From AG25 sp035518815 (lineage in GTDB: Bacteria > Gemmatimonadota > Gemmatimonadetes > Gemmatimonadales > GWC2-71-9): 64,000 nt of DNA. Every line of letters begins with the position of its first letter. Position 1 is the first letter of the stretch. The notes under the pieces were generated by a model. That model had not been told where the DNA came from and made no database searches. It saw only the letters and a program-made list of their open reading frames with translations. Position numbers and translations under genes: made by a program. Shown here in pieces: positions 33,951 to 42,587 of this stretch. The DNA is taken from contig DATIXG010000082.1 in the NCBI GenBank assembly GCA_035518815.1, positions 65,594 to 129,593 on the forward strand, given 5' to 3'.

Positions 33951-34978
33951 CGGACGAGTCGTCGCTCAATCTGTTTCAGCAGCAGGACCTGAACCGACGT
34001 CGCACATTCGGGCTGCTGTGCGGGTTCGTGCTGTTTCTGGGATGGCTGGGCTTCGGCGGCGACTACATCTACGCCCTCTCCACGGCGCACGCGCCCCCGG
34101 CCGAGCAACACCACGTGTGGTGGTTTGGGATGGTCATGCTCGCCGTCGGCGTCGTGCTCGCGGGATACGCATACCGCACGGGCCCCGACAAGGTGCTGTG
34201 GGCGACCGGCGCGGTGGAGGTGCTCGATCCGGTCGACGAACAGCAGAAGCAGCTCGTCAACGTCGTCGAGGAGATGGCGATCGCCGCTGGCGTGCCTCGC
34301 CCCCGCATTTGGATCGTGCCGGACAGCGATCCCAATGCCTTCGCGACGGGCACCGACCCCACGCGCGCGCACGTCGCGGTGACCCAGGGGCTGCTCGACA
34401 TGTGCAACCGCGACGAGCTCCAGGCCGTGATCGGCCACGAGCTCGGACACGTGAAGAACCTCGATGTGAGACTGATGACCACGCTCGCCGCGCTCGTGGG
34501 GGCGGTGGTGCTGATGCGCGACGGCACGAGCCGCCTCTTCCTGTCCGGGGGGAGCGGGAGCAGCGGGAGCGGGGGGGGCAGCCGGAAAAAGGGCGATCTC
34601 GGGCCGCTGGTGGTCGTGCTGCTCGTATTGTGGATGCTCTCCTGGATCCTGGCGCCGATCATCACCCAGGTGCTGGCGCTCGCCGTCAGTCGCAAACGCG
34701 AGTACCTCGCTGACGCTATGAGCGCCCAATTCACCCGCAATCCGCTCGCGCTCGCCAGCGCGCTCCAGAAGATCGAAGCGGCCGGGATGCCTACTTCGCG
34801 GATCAAGGGGGGAACGGCGCACATGTGCATCGCGGATCCGCTTGGCCGCCGGCTGACGACGCACGAAGGCTTCGTGGCCGACATTCTGGCCACTCATCCC
34901 CCGATGGCGAAGCGGGTGGCGATCCTCAGGGGAATGGGGTACGCCCAGCTCAAGAAGGCCGGAGGGGCGGCGTCGTGA
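33947..34978 (+). CDS. HtpX-like M48 membrane metallopeptidase
   Basis: 343 residues, GTG start. Two N-terminal helices (about 22-40 and 58-75), then the zinc site VIGHELGHVKN (H164, E165, H168). The third ligand Glu lies in SRKREYLADAMSAQFTRNP. A Gly/Ser-rich insert (SGGSGSSGSGGGSRKKGD) precedes two more membrane helices. The family removes damaged membrane proteins at the inner membrane. The lemA-M48 pairing is common. It is coupled to the acyltransferase gene by GTGA. Confidence 0.92.
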   Translation: MTDESSLNLFQQQDLNRRRTFGLLCGFVLFLGWLGFGGDYIYALSTAHAPPAEQHHVWWFGMVMLAVGVVLAGYAYRTGPDKVLWATGAVEVLDPVDEQQKQLVNVVEEMAIAAGVPRPRIWIVPDSDPNAFATGTDPTRAHVAVTQGLLDMCNRDELQAVIGHELGHVKNLDVRLMTTLAALVGAVVLMRDGTSRLFLSGGSGSSGSGGGSRKKGDLGPLVVVLLVLWMLSWILAPIITQVLALAVSRKREYLADAMSAQFTRNPLALASALQKIEAAGMPTSRIKGGTAHMCIADPLGRRLTTHEGFVADILATHPPMAKRVAILRGMGYAQLKKAGGAAS

Positions 34979-36408
34979 CTGACTGGCTGCGTCGCCGCGC
35001 CCTGCGCACGCTCCACGAGTTCCGCACCAGGTTGGCCCGCTACCATCTGCAGCAGCGGCGCCAGGCGCGCGACGCCCTCCAGCAGGACCCGGTTGTGGCC
35101 GCCGCCGTCGCCGATCATGCGAGGGCGCTGAGCGTCCCCGAGGACGACGTGCGCCGGCGCGTGGACGAATACGTGGCGGAGATCGTCCCGCACTTCAACG
35201 TGTTGTCGTACTACAAGGTCGGATACAATCTCGCCAAGATCATCGTGAATCTGTTGTACAAGGTCAGCGTGGACTATCAGGACGAGGAGGCCCTCGAGCG
35301 CATCCCCAAGAAGGACGTCGTCATCTATCTGATGAATCATCGCTCGAACGCCGACTATGTCGTCCTGGCTTACGTGCTCGCCTACGGCGTCCACGTGAGC
35401 TATGCGGTGGGCGAATGGGCCCGCGCGTGGCCGCTCGAGTACATGTTCAAGTCCTTTGGCGCCTACTTCATTCGCCGCCAGTTCCGGGAGCCCTTGTACC
35501 ACGCGGTGCTCGAGCGCTACGTGCAGCTGATCACGCGCAACGGCGTGACGCAGGGCGTCTTTCCCGAAGGCGGCCTCACGCGCGATGGCCGCCTGCGACC
35601 CCCCAAGCTCGGCCTGCTCGATTACATCTGCCGCACCCTGCGCGACCCCGCCTTCACGCGCGACATCTGGCTCGTGCCCGTGGGGATCAACTACGACCGC
35701 GTGCTGGAAGACCGATCCCTGATCCGCGAGCTGGTCGATGAGGACGGCCGCCCGGGGCGGCTGTCGCAGCTGGCCACGGTGACCGGCTACGTGTCCCGGA
35801 ACGTGGGCCGGCTCCTCACGGGCCGCCTCAAGCGGTACGGCCGGGTGGCGGTGAATTTCGGCACCCCTCGCTCCGTGCGGGAATGGCTTGCCGGAGAGCC
35901 TCCGGACGTGCTGGACTGGCCCAAGGAGCGCCGCTTGCCTGAGGTCGAGCGCCTCGCGCGCACGATGATGGATCGTATCGGCGGGATCGTGCCCGTGACC
36001 CCCGTACCGCTCGCCGCGGCGGCCCTGCTGTCCTTCGATCGCAGCCTCGTGTCGAGGACCGCTGTCCTCGAGCGGATGGACGAGCTCCGCGACCGCTTGC
36101 GTGACGTGAATGCGAAGGTGGTCCGCGGCGGGGCGCGCATCGCGGAGATCTGGGACCGCGCCAGGCGCATGCTCATGCTGCGGAAGCTCATCGTGGCGGG
36201 CGCCGACAGTGACAGCCTGATCGTGCTGCCGCGCGCTAGACCACTGCTCGAGTTCTACGCGAATTCCATCGCCCACCTGCTCCCGATCCGCGGGCCGCGA
36301 GTGCCTTTTCACAAGGCCCACGAGCTCGAGACCGGCCTCCCGCGGCTCAGGGTGCGCAAGCGTGACACCCGGTCGACGGACGACGTGCGCGGCGCCGCAA
36401 GCCCATAA
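34975..36408 (+). CDS. plsB: PlsB-like glycerol-3-phosphate 1-acyltransferase
   Basis: 477 residues from a GTG overlapping the previous stop. The acyltransferase motifs are present: block I YLMNHRSNADYVV (HX4D at H122/D127), the block II-like FIRRQF and block III GVFPEGGLTRDG (PEGG at 197-200). The similarity is to PlsB/DHAPAT, not to the small PlsC/PlsY types, though it is shorter than E. coli PlsB (about 800 residues). It acylates glycerol-3-phosphate or dihydroxyacetone-phosphate for phospholipid synthesis at the inner membrane. The operon context (LemA, HtpX) suggests membrane homeostasis. The last third is helical. Confidence 0.85.
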   Translation: MTDWLRRRALRTLHEFRTRLARYHLQQRRQARDALQQDPVVAAAVADHARALSVPEDDVRRRVDEYVAEIVPHFNVLSYYKVGYNLAKIIVNLLYKVSVDYQDEEALERIPKKDVVIYLMNHRSNADYVVLAYVLAYGVHVSYAVGEWARAWPLEYMFKSFGAYFIRRQFREPLYHAVLERYVQLITRNGVTQGVFPEGGLTRDGRLRPPKLGLLDYICRTLRDPAFTRDIWLVPVGINYDRVLEDRSLIRELVDEDGRPGRLSQLATVTGYVSRNVGRLLTGRLKRYGRVAVNFGTPRSVREWLAGEPPDVLDWPKERRLPEVERLARTMMDRIGGIVPVTPVPLAAAALLSFDRSLVSRTAVLERMDELRDRLRDVNAKVVRGGARIAEIWDRARRMLMLRKLIVAGADSDSLIVLPRARPLLEFYANSIAHLLPIRGPRVPFHKAHELETGLPRLRVRKRDTRSTDDVRGAASP

Positions 36409-36468
36409 TTGTGCCGAACATCGGGTGACCCTGGCGCCAGCCGGCCTCTCCTGAACACCTTGTTCCCC

Positions 36469-36855
36469 GTGTCGTACCGCTTTCTTCCCCACACCGGTGA
36501 CGTGGCCGTCGAGCTCGTCGCACCCGACGAAGCGGGCCTGCGCGCCGCGGGAATCGATGCGCTTCGCGAGCTGCTCGTGGGCACGAGCCCTGTCCGTGAA
36601 GTGGTCGAACGCCCGATCGCACCGCAGGGACGGGATGCCGGCGAACAGCTGGTCCGCTTCCTCGAAGAAGCGCTCTACCTGTATGACGCGGAGGGGTTCG
36701 TCCCGGCGCGGGGATCCGCGGCAGGCGTCCTGGGCGAGCCATTCGATCCCGCGCGGCACACCCCGGCGGGCGAGGTCAAAGCTGTCACCTACCACCAGGC
36801 CGCCGTGCGCCGCGACGCGGCCGGGTTGCACGTCACCGTCGTCTTCGACGTATGA
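36469..36855 (+). CDS. archease
   Basis: 128 residues from the GTG at 36469, where the conserved beginning SYRFLPHTGDVAVELVAPD follows; a longer frame upstream lacks family similarity and has no good start. Archease activates RtcB by promoting guanylylation and allowing multiple turnover. Conserved parts are FLPHTGD (metal-binding His and Asp), LEEALYLYDAEGFV and EVKAVTYHQAAVR, ending in a VVFDV strand. Its stop overlaps the rtcB ATG (ATGA), giving a canonical archease-RtcB pair. The start is uncertain, as TTG at 36460 is also possible. Confidence 0.9.
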   Translation: MSYRFLPHTGDVAVELVAPDEAGLRAAGIDALRELLVGTSPVREVVERPIAPQGRDAGEQLVRFLEEALYLYDAEGFVPARGSAAGVLGEPFDPARHTPAGEVKAVTYHQAAVRRDAAGLHVTVVFDV

Positions 36856-38327
36856 GCCGGGGAGGTGAACCGCGCGGCGCGGTGGACGCCTCGAGCCGCG
36901 TCGAGCGCATTGATGCCTACCGCTGGCGCGTGCCGCGGCGTGGCGGCATGCGGACCGAAGGGCTCATCTTCGCGGATCAGGAGCTGATGGCCGGCCTTGT
37001 GGACGATCAGGCGATCGAGCAGGTGGCCAACGTCGCGCACCTGCCCGGCATCGTGGGGCCGTCCATCGCCATGCCGGACATCCACTGGGGATACGGCTTT
37101 CCCATCGGAGGCGTCGCCGCGTTCGATGCGAGCGATGGCGTGGTGTCGCCGGGTGGCGTGGGCTACGACATCAACTGCGGCGTCCGATTGCTCGCCACGC
37201 CCCTCGGCATCGCCGACGTTCGACCCCGTCTCGCCGCCCTGATGGATGCCTTGTTCGCCGCCATCCCCTCGGGCGTGGGGGCGGCGCGGTCGGACGTGAA
37301 ACTGTCACGGCCCGACCTGGATGGGGTGCTCCGCGACGGCGCGCGCTGGGCGGTGGCGCGAGGGTACGGGCGCGACGGCGATCTCGAGGCCATCGAGGCC
37401 AACGGCACGCTCCCCGACGCCGAAGCCGCCTCGGTCTCCGACCGCGCCAAGGAGCGCGGCAAGAGCCAGCTGGGCACGGTCGGGAGCGGCAATCATTTCG
37501 TGGAGGTCGGTTACGTCGCCGAGCGCTTCGACGAGCGGGCGGCGGACCGGCTGGGGCTCGCGCCGGGCATCGTCACCATCTTCATTCACTCCGGCTCCCG
37601 CGGGCTGGGCTACCAGGTGTGCGACGATTCCCTGCAGGCCATGCTGGCGGCTGCGGACCGGTACAACATCACCTTGCCAGACAAGCAACTCTGCTGCGCG
37701 CCGCTCCACTCCCCGGAGGGACGGCATTACTGGGGCGCGATGAACGCGGCCGCGAACTACGCGTTCGCCAATCGCCAGATGATGGCCCACTATGCGAGGG
37801 GAGCGGTGGCCCAGGTGCTCGGCCAGACGGCTGCTGAGGGCACCCGGCTCGTGTACGACGTGTGTCACAACATCGCCAAGCACGAGACCCATGACGTGGC
37901 CGGGCGTCCGCGGCGGTTGTGCGTTCACCGCAAGGGCGCCACCCGGGCCTTTCCGCCGAGGCATCCCGACCTGGCCCCGCAGTTCCGCGACCTGGGGCAG
38001 CCGGTGCTCATTCCCGGCGACATGGGACGCTGCTCGTACGTGTTGCTGGGAACGGATGGTGCGTATCGCGAGACGTTCGGCTCGAGCTGTCATGGCGCCG
38101 GGCGCCGCCTCAGCCGCCACCGGGCCAAGCAGCTGGCCCGCTCGCGCAACATTCCCAGGGAGCTCGAGGCCCAGGGTATTCTCGTCCGGGCGGCGACCCG
38201 CGCCACCGTCGACGAGGAAATGCCCGAGGCGTACAAAGACGTGACCCGCGTCGTCGATGTCGTCCACGCGGCGGGAATCGGCCGCAAGGTCGCCCAGCTC
38301 AAGCCCATCGGCGTGGTCAAGGGCTGA
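36852..38327 (+). CDS. rtcB: RNA 3'-phosphate/5'-OH ligase RtcB
   Basis: 491 residues. GTP- and Mn-dependent ligase that joins 2',3'-cyclic phosphate or 3'-phosphate ends to 5'-OH. Metal ligands are in GGVGYDINCG (D106, C109), GSGNHFVEV (H215), HSGSRGLGY (H246) and VCHNIAKHE (H339). The guanylylated His is H414 in GSSCHGAGRRLS. With archease it forms an RNA-repair or tRNA-healing unit. No RtcA, RtcR or toxin gene is next to it; instead it lies in an operon with membrane genes and kup. Kup starts one base after its stop. Confidence 0.97.
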   Translation: MSRGGEPRGAVDASSRVERIDAYRWRVPRRGGMRTEGLIFADQELMAGLVDDQAIEQVANVAHLPGIVGPSIAMPDIHWGYGFPIGGVAAFDASDGVVSPGGVGYDINCGVRLLATPLGIADVRPRLAALMDALFAAIPSGVGAARSDVKLSRPDLDGVLRDGARWAVARGYGRDGDLEAIEANGTLPDAEAASVSDRAKERGKSQLGTVGSGNHFVEVGYVAERFDERAADRLGLAPGIVTIFIHSGSRGLGYQVCDDSLQAMLAAADRYNITLPDKQLCCAPLHSPEGRHYWGAMNAAANYAFANRQMMAHYARGAVAQVLGQTAAEGTRLVYDVCHNIAKHETHDVAGRPRRLCVHRKGATRAFPPRHPDLAPQFRDLGQPVLIPGDMGRCSYVLLGTDGAYRETFGSSCHGAGRRLSRHRAKQLARSRNIPRELEAQGILVRAATRATVDEEMPEAYKDVTRVVDVVHAAGIGRKVAQLKPIGVVKG

Positions 38328-38328
38328 T

Positions 38329-40218
38329 ATGACGCCCGGTGCCGAACGGCGCAGCGCCCGCTATGCCGCGCTCCTCGCGCTCGCCGCGCTCGGGGTCGTC
38401 TATGGCGATATCGGTACGAGCCCGCTGTACTCGGTCCGCGAGGCGTTCCACGGGCCTCACGCCATTGCCCTCACGCCCGGTAACGTGCTGGGTGTGCTCT
38501 CGCTGATCTTCTGGGCACTCGTACTGGTCGTGACGATCAAATACCACATCGTGATCATCCGCGCTGACAACAAGGGCGAAGGGGGCGTACTCGCCCTGAT
38601 GGCGCTCATCCAGGGAAACCGCGGGGCGCGGGGCCTGTCCCCTCGCCATGTCGTCATGGTGCTCGGAATGTTCGGCGCCGCTCTCATGTACGCTGATGGC
38701 GCCCTGACACCGGCGATCTCGGTGCTGAGCGCGGTCGAGGGGCTCGAAGTCGCGACTCCGGCCCTGGCGGAGTGGGTAGTGCCCATCACGACGGTGATCC
38801 TGGTCGGCCTGTTCCTCCTCCAGCACCGAGGCACAGCCCGCGTCGGGGCAGTGTTCGGGCCGGTGATGCTGGTCTGGTTCGCGAGCCTAGCGGTCCTGGG
38901 CGTGCGGGGCATCCTCGGCGCGCCGGGCGTGCTGGCCGCGGTGTCGCCGCTCGAGGCCATTCGGTTCATCGCGGAGGACCCCCACCGCGCGCTGATCGTG
39001 CTCGGCGCGGTCTTTCTCGTTGTCACCGGCGGCGAGGCGCTGTATGCGGACCTGGGGCATTTTGGCCACAGCGCCATCCAACATGCGTGGTTCACAATCC
39101 CCCTCCCGGCCCTCATGCTCAACTATTTCGGCCAGGGGGCGTTGCTCCTCCGACATCCGGAGGCGGCCGTGAATCCGTTCTACCTCCTGTCGCCGGACTG
39201 GGCCCTGTATCCGCTCATCGCGCTCGCCACAGCCGCCACGATCATTGCGGCTCAAGCCGTGATCACGGGGGCCTTCTCGCTCACGCGGCAGGCTGTGCAG
39301 CTCGGATACTGTCCCCGCGTGCAGATCGAGCACACCTCCTCGCGCGAGATGGGCCAGATCTACGTTCCGGCGGTGAACTGGGGGCTGATGCTCCTCACGT
39401 GCGCCATCGTGTTCGGGTTCCGCACATCGAGCAACATCGCAGGCGCGTACGGCGTCGCGCTCTCGACCCTGATGGTCATCACTACGCTCATGTTCTACGT
39501 CATGAGCCGGGATGTGTGGGGATGGAGTCCGTTGCGCGCGAGTCTCGTCGCCGGGCTGTTCCTCCTCCTCGACCTGCCGTTCCTGATCGGGAACGCGTTG
39601 AAGATCCCGCACGGCGGCTGGTTCCCGTTGGTGCTGAGCGCGGGCATCTACCTGCTGCTCACGACGTGGAAGTTGGGACGCGAAATCCTCGTCCGACGGA
39701 TGCAGGAGAAGACCGTACCCCTCACCATGCTGCTCGCCGATCTGGCGGCGGAACCGCCGACGCGCGTGCCGGGCACGGCAGTCTTCATGTACGGCACGAC
39801 CGACGGCACTCCACCCCCCTTCGTGCACAATCTGGCGCACAACAAGGTCGTCCACGAGAAGGTGGTCTTTCTGACCGTCGTCACGCGCGAAGAGCCGCAT
39901 GTCCCCCTCGCCGAGCGCGTGGAGGTCAAGCGCCTCGGCAAAGGATTCCATCGCGTCACCGCCTTCTACGGGTTCATGCAGGACCCGCACATCGAGGAGA
40001 TTCTCGAGGCCTGCAAGCCGCAGGGACTCAACATCCCGATCGCGGGGACGACGTTTTTCCTGGGCCGCGAGACGCTCATCGCCGCGGATCGCCCGGGCAT
40101 GCCGATCTGGCGGGAGAAGATCTTCGCGTTCATGTCACGCAACGCGCTCCGCGCCACCGCGTTCTTCCGCATTCCGGCGGAGCAGGTATTCGAAGTCGGG
40201 ACACAGGTGGAGCTGTAG
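38329..40218 (+). CDS. kup: Kup (HAK/KUP) potassium transporter
   Basis: 629 residues from the ATG at 38329. The signature VVYGDIGTSPLYSVREAFHG at the first helix and IIRADNKGEGGVLALMAL are typical of Kup K+:H+ symporters, along with about twelve helices and a cytoplasmic C-terminal domain. Further matches: MMYADGALTPAISVLSAVEG-like segment (here LMYADGALTPAISVL) and VTGGEALYADLGHFG. It is the last gene of the operon, one base after rtcB. The usual binding residues of the helix 1 GD motif are kept. A stem-loop follows at 40228. Confidence 0.95.
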   Translation: MTPGAERRSARYAALLALAALGVVYGDIGTSPLYSVREAFHGPHAIALTPGNVLGVLSLIFWALVLVVTIKYHIVIIRADNKGEGGVLALMALIQGNRGARGLSPRHVVMVLGMFGAALMYADGALTPAISVLSAVEGLEVATPALAEWVVPITTVILVGLFLLQHRGTARVGAVFGPVMLVWFASLAVLGVRGILGAPGVLAAVSPLEAIRFIAEDPHRALIVLGAVFLVVTGGEALYADLGHFGHSAIQHAWFTIPLPALMLNYFGQGALLLRHPEAAVNPFYLLSPDWALYPLIALATAATIIAAQAVITGAFSLTRQAVQLGYCPRVQIEHTSSREMGQIYVPAVNWGLMLLTCAIVFGFRTSSNIAGAYGVALSTLMVITTLMFYVMSRDVWGWSPLRASLVAGLFLLLDLPFLIGNALKIPHGGWFPLVLSAGIYLLLTTWKLGREILVRRMQEKTVPLTMLLADLAAEPPTRVPGTAVFMYGTTDGTPPPFVHNLAHNKVVHEKVVFLTVVTREEPHVPLAERVEVKRLGKGFHRVTAFYGFMQDPHIEEILEACKPQGLNIPIAGTTFFLGRETLIAADRPGMPIWREKIFAFMSRNALRATAFFRIPAEQVFEVGTQVEL

Positions 40219-40227
40219 GAAAGGGCA

Positions 40228-40263
40228 AGCCCCCGGGACGGCCCAGAAGGCCGCCCGGGGGCT
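40228..40263. terminator. strong stem-loop after kup
   Basis: Outer arms AGCCCCCGGG (40228-40237) and CCCGGGGGCT (40254-40263) are perfectly complementary, with an inner GGCC pairing around an AGAA loop. The plus side has no T tract. On the minus strand TGCCCTTTCC follows, so it may work for the opposite transcript too. Confidence 0.7.
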
Positions 40264-40312
40264 CAGCACACCGGCTACCCGGAGCCGGGGGATTGCTCCC
40301 TCGTTCTTCATC

Positions 40313-40428
40313 CTGCCGCCGCCGGTTGACTGATGCGTCGCTCGGTAGGGCGAACAGGAGCTCCGGCTTTGATCCCCAAGCAGCCTGGCCGGGCCGCAAG
40401 GTTCACCGGTATGGGTGCTACGGCTCAG
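40313..40428 (-). ncRNA. candidate structured RNA, loosely like the c-di-AMP (ydaO) riboswitch
   Basis: On the minus strand a CTGAGCCG ... CGGCGGCAG outer pairing (with a bulge) encloses blocks that resemble, by eye, parts of the ydaO class: GCCGTAGC, ACCGGTGAACC, CTTGGGGATCAAAG, CTCCTGTTCGCC and CAGTCAACCGGCGGC, in that order. A promoter-like pair lies about 240 bases upstream and a terminator-like stem-loop (40228) follows. No minus-strand gene lies downstream; the transcript would run antisense into kup. The resemblance is weak and unscored, so the class is tentative. Confidence 0.25.
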
Positions 40429-40658
40429 ATCGGGTCGCGGACCGACCTTCCGCACTGCTCGCCGAGGCACCGCGTCGGCGAGGATGGGCACACGCGACTG
40501 GCCCCATCTGTCCAAGCCGGAGAGCTAGCTCCCGGATCGCCGGCCGCCTGAGCCCTTGTTTGCGTCGGCGGCCTCCCCGGAATTTCCGCTCGGACCCACC
40601 CTGAAGGCGTTGTCAAAGCGCGAGGCTTCGACCCTTCCCTGCAAGGTGCGTGGACGCC

Positions 40659-40686
40659 AATATAGGGGCCCCACGAAACCGCGCAA
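40659..40686 (-). promoter_or_regulatory. possible minus-strand promoter in the kup downstream gap
   Basis: On the minus strand TTGCGC (40686-40681) and TATATT (40664-40659) are separated by 16 bases. Transcription would start near 40652 and give about 425 bases of RNA up to the stem-loop at 40228. The inverted repeat at 40775-40787 lies about 90 bases upstream of it. Confidence 0.35.
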
Positions 40687-40819
40687 GTGCCGATGTTTCT
40701 TCGGGTTAGCTCACTTCACTGTGAATCGCATGTGGACACTAACCCACGCCTTCACCAGCCCTTGCACGAGCCATCCACATAATGTGGAGTGATCAATCCA
40801 CAATCCGTCCACGGACCGA

Positions 40820-41275
40820 CTAGGAGGGTTGTCCGACTCGGTGCTGGAACGTGCGAGCGGCGCCTCGGTATCGACGGATGGCGTCATCCAGACGCGCGAG
40901 GCGGTACGGCGCCCACGCGGCCAGGGAGTCCACCTTGCGGTACCCTACCCCAGTCGTGAAATCGGCGGCGCAAACATTGAGCGCGGTGCGGAGGGACGTG
41001 AGTTCGTGGCGCAGTTGAGAGTCGAGCGAGTCGGCAGCGAGGCGCTGACCCTGCGCGGCAGCGCTGGCGCAGTGCCGCTGGACCCGGGCCGCCCGCGAAA
41101 GCACCAGGTCGGGAGAAGCGTGATTCAGGTCTGCGCGAAACGCCGTCGTAGCGGCAGAAACCGCTGTCAGCGAGTCGTCGAATGCTTTGAGGGCCGCGAG
41201 CCGCTGCGTCCGCGCGGCGGAGTCCGGAATCTGGGCGTGGAGGATCGCGGTGAGCGCGATCAACGGGCCCAGCAT
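40820..41275 (-). CDS. secreted helical protein, unknown function
   Basis: 151 residues with a short signal peptide (LGPLIALTAILHAQ). The mature protein is helical and Ala/Arg/Leu-rich with two Cys (RHCASAAAQG and LNVCAADFT) and an RLARLDDAIRRYRGA stretch near its end. A similar layout, with two Cys and a LRAYEAALRDFRGA ending, occurs in the divergent 41944 gene, so the two are probably distant paralogues. It starts one base before the stop of the 41277 gene, suggesting co-translation. No known family. Confidence 0.6.
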   Translation of the reverse strand: MLGPLIALTAILHAQIPDSAARTQRLAALKAFDDSLTAVSAATTAFRADLNHASPDLVLSRAARVQRHCASAAAQGQRLAADSLDSQLRHELTSLRTALNVCAADFTTGVGYRKVDSLAAWAPYRLARLDDAIRRYRGAARTFQHRVGQPS

Positions 41276-41276
41276 G

Positions 41277-41897
41277 TTACAGATCTATGCCGACTTCGTC
41301 GTAGCGGTAGGCGTCCTGGGAATCCGTCGACCCGAACAAGCAGCCCGCGCCTCCCGCAGCGAACCATCCGGCAACGAGCTGTGTGGCGCCCGGCTGGGCG
41401 GTGTCGGCGAACAGTGCCCGCAGCCAGCGGCTGATATGACGAAGCTCCGGCGCGCGCCGCGAGAGGAGCGCCAGCACGGCGCCGGTACCCTGCGTGGCGC
41501 GGAGAAAATGGGCCATCGCGTGCGCGCGCTGCGCGAAGCTGTACGCGCGCACACCCGGCTGGTCGAAGAGGAGCGTGCTCTCGTACGGATCGGCCGGTGG
41601 CGCGTCCATCCGGGGCCCGAAATAGACGTAGACCCGCTCCTCCCCCTCGCGGCGCTCGACGACGACGGCTGCCGAGTCCGGGCTCAGGCGCGCCGCGTGG
41701 ATCACATCGCCGTCGACGAGGATGCCGACGGCCATGGTCCACTCGATCGCCGCAAGTCCCTGATCCAGCGGGCATCCGACCGCGTCATCGTACGCGAGCA
41801 ACCGCGGGGCGGCCCCGGCCCGGAGGAAGAAATGCGCCAGGGCATCGGCACGGTCGTCGAAGATCCGGGTTTGCCGTGAGGTTGCGGGAACCGTCAT
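41277..41897 (-). CDS. soluble protein of unknown function
   Basis: 206 residues from the ATG at 41897; the longer upstream frame is antisense to the next gene. No signal or membrane segment. Features: RIFDDRADALAHFFLRAG, an internal ERREGEERVYVYFGPRMDA strand pair, and an Arg-rich ELRHISRWLRALFADT helix. No catalytic motif is recognised. It precedes the 40820 secreted protein by one base, which hints at an operon, and is divergent from the 41944 gene with 46 bases between starts. Unknown. Confidence 0.55.
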   Translation of the reverse strand: MTVPATSRQTRIFDDRADALAHFFLRAGAAPRLLAYDDAVGCPLDQGLAAIEWTMAVGILVDGDVIHAARLSPDSAAVVVERREGEERVYVYFGPRMDAPPADPYESTLLFDQPGVRAYSFAQRAHAMAHFLRATQGTGAVLALLSRRAPELRHISRWLRALFADTAQPGATQLVAGWFAAGGAGCLFGSTDSQDAYRYDEVGIDL

Positions 41898-41943
41898 GGC
41901 GGGATTATAACCCACACCTAGACCATCTGACAGAGGAGCTTCG

Positions 41944-42456
41944 ATGCGTGTGCTCACGCTGGCCATGTGGCTGATCGCCAGCAGCGCCGCCGCCCAAGAG
42001 CCCGTGGCGGTGAGCGCCGAGTCGGCGCGCACGGAATCCGTTCCCGCGCCCCCACCACCCAGTCCGGAGCAGCTGAAGTATCTCGATGGGCTCAAGACGG
42101 CGGGTCGAGGGGTCGCGCAGCTCAAGTCTGGTGTGACGAGCGTCGCGAACGCAGGGCGCGATACGACCAAGCTCAAGCTCGCCGGCCGGCGCCTCGGCGG
42201 TCTGTGCGGGGCCGCCCGTGGCTTCATGTCGAGCGGCCGATCCAAGATGCAGGCCAACGCGTATGCCGACTCGACCCAGCTCAGGGCGCGTCGCCTCGCC
42301 ACGCAGATCGACACGCTGGTGAAGGTTGCTGGCCGGTGCGAATCGAGCGCCGCCAGGCAGACGGACAGCACTGCTAGTGCCGTCCTCAATGGGCTCCGCG
42401 CCTACGAGGCCGCCCTGCGTGATTTCCGAGGAGCCATCGGCCTCCCGAATCACTGA
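41944..42456 (+). CDS. secreted helical protein, likely distant paralogue of the 40820 product
   Basis: 170 residues with signal peptide RVLTLAMWLIASSAAAQ and a Pro-rich linker (PAPPPPSPEQ). The rest is helical, with KLKLAGRRLGGLCGAARG, LRARRLATQIDTLVKVAGRC and LNGLRAYEAALRDFRGAIG; the two Cys could form one disulphide. The order of features matches the 40820 protein. AGGAG lies 8 bases before the start. Periplasmic or surface location is likely. Unknown function. Confidence 0.65.
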   Translation: MRVLTLAMWLIASSAAAQEPVAVSAESARTESVPAPPPPSPEQLKYLDGLKTAGRGVAQLKSGVTSVANAGRDTTKLKLAGRRLGGLCGAARGFMSSGRSKMQANAYADSTQLRARRLATQIDTLVKVAGRCESSAARQTDSTASAVLNGLRAYEAALRDFRGAIGLPNH

Positions 42457-42510
42457 GCCCGGCCGCCAGGTGTCGGCGTGATGTCAGCATACTGTCATTA
42501 CTGGCCGTGA

Positions 42511-42539
42511 TTGACAGCACGAAAAGCGGGCTCTAGCTT
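42511..42539 (+). promoter_or_regulatory. sigma70-like promoter for the cold-shock gene
   Basis: TTGACA (42511-42516) and TAGCTT (42534-42539) are 17 bases apart. A start near 42546 gives a leader of about 150 bases before the csp ATG at 42698, a length in keeping with cspA-type mRNAs. Confidence 0.65.
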
Positions 42540-42587
42540 TTGCCCCGGTTCAAGCAATACGTGGCACCGTCACCGGTTTGTCTGCGC

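Larger units (their letters stand above)
40264..40819. other. long convergent intergenic region
   Basis: No gene with coding character is found between the kup terminator and the end of the 40820 gene, on either strand. It holds a promoter-like pair on the minus strand (40659-40686), a structured stretch (40313-40428) and a near-perfect inverted repeat CCACAT-A-ATGTGG at 40775-40787. Open frames inside are short shadows without recognisable protein content. The rest shows several short GC-rich hairpins. Confidence 0.6.

Noticed and set aside
40264..40819. RNase P RNA or tmRNA in the kup downstream gap
   Set aside because: No conserved RNase P core sequences and no tRNA-like end were found on either strand.
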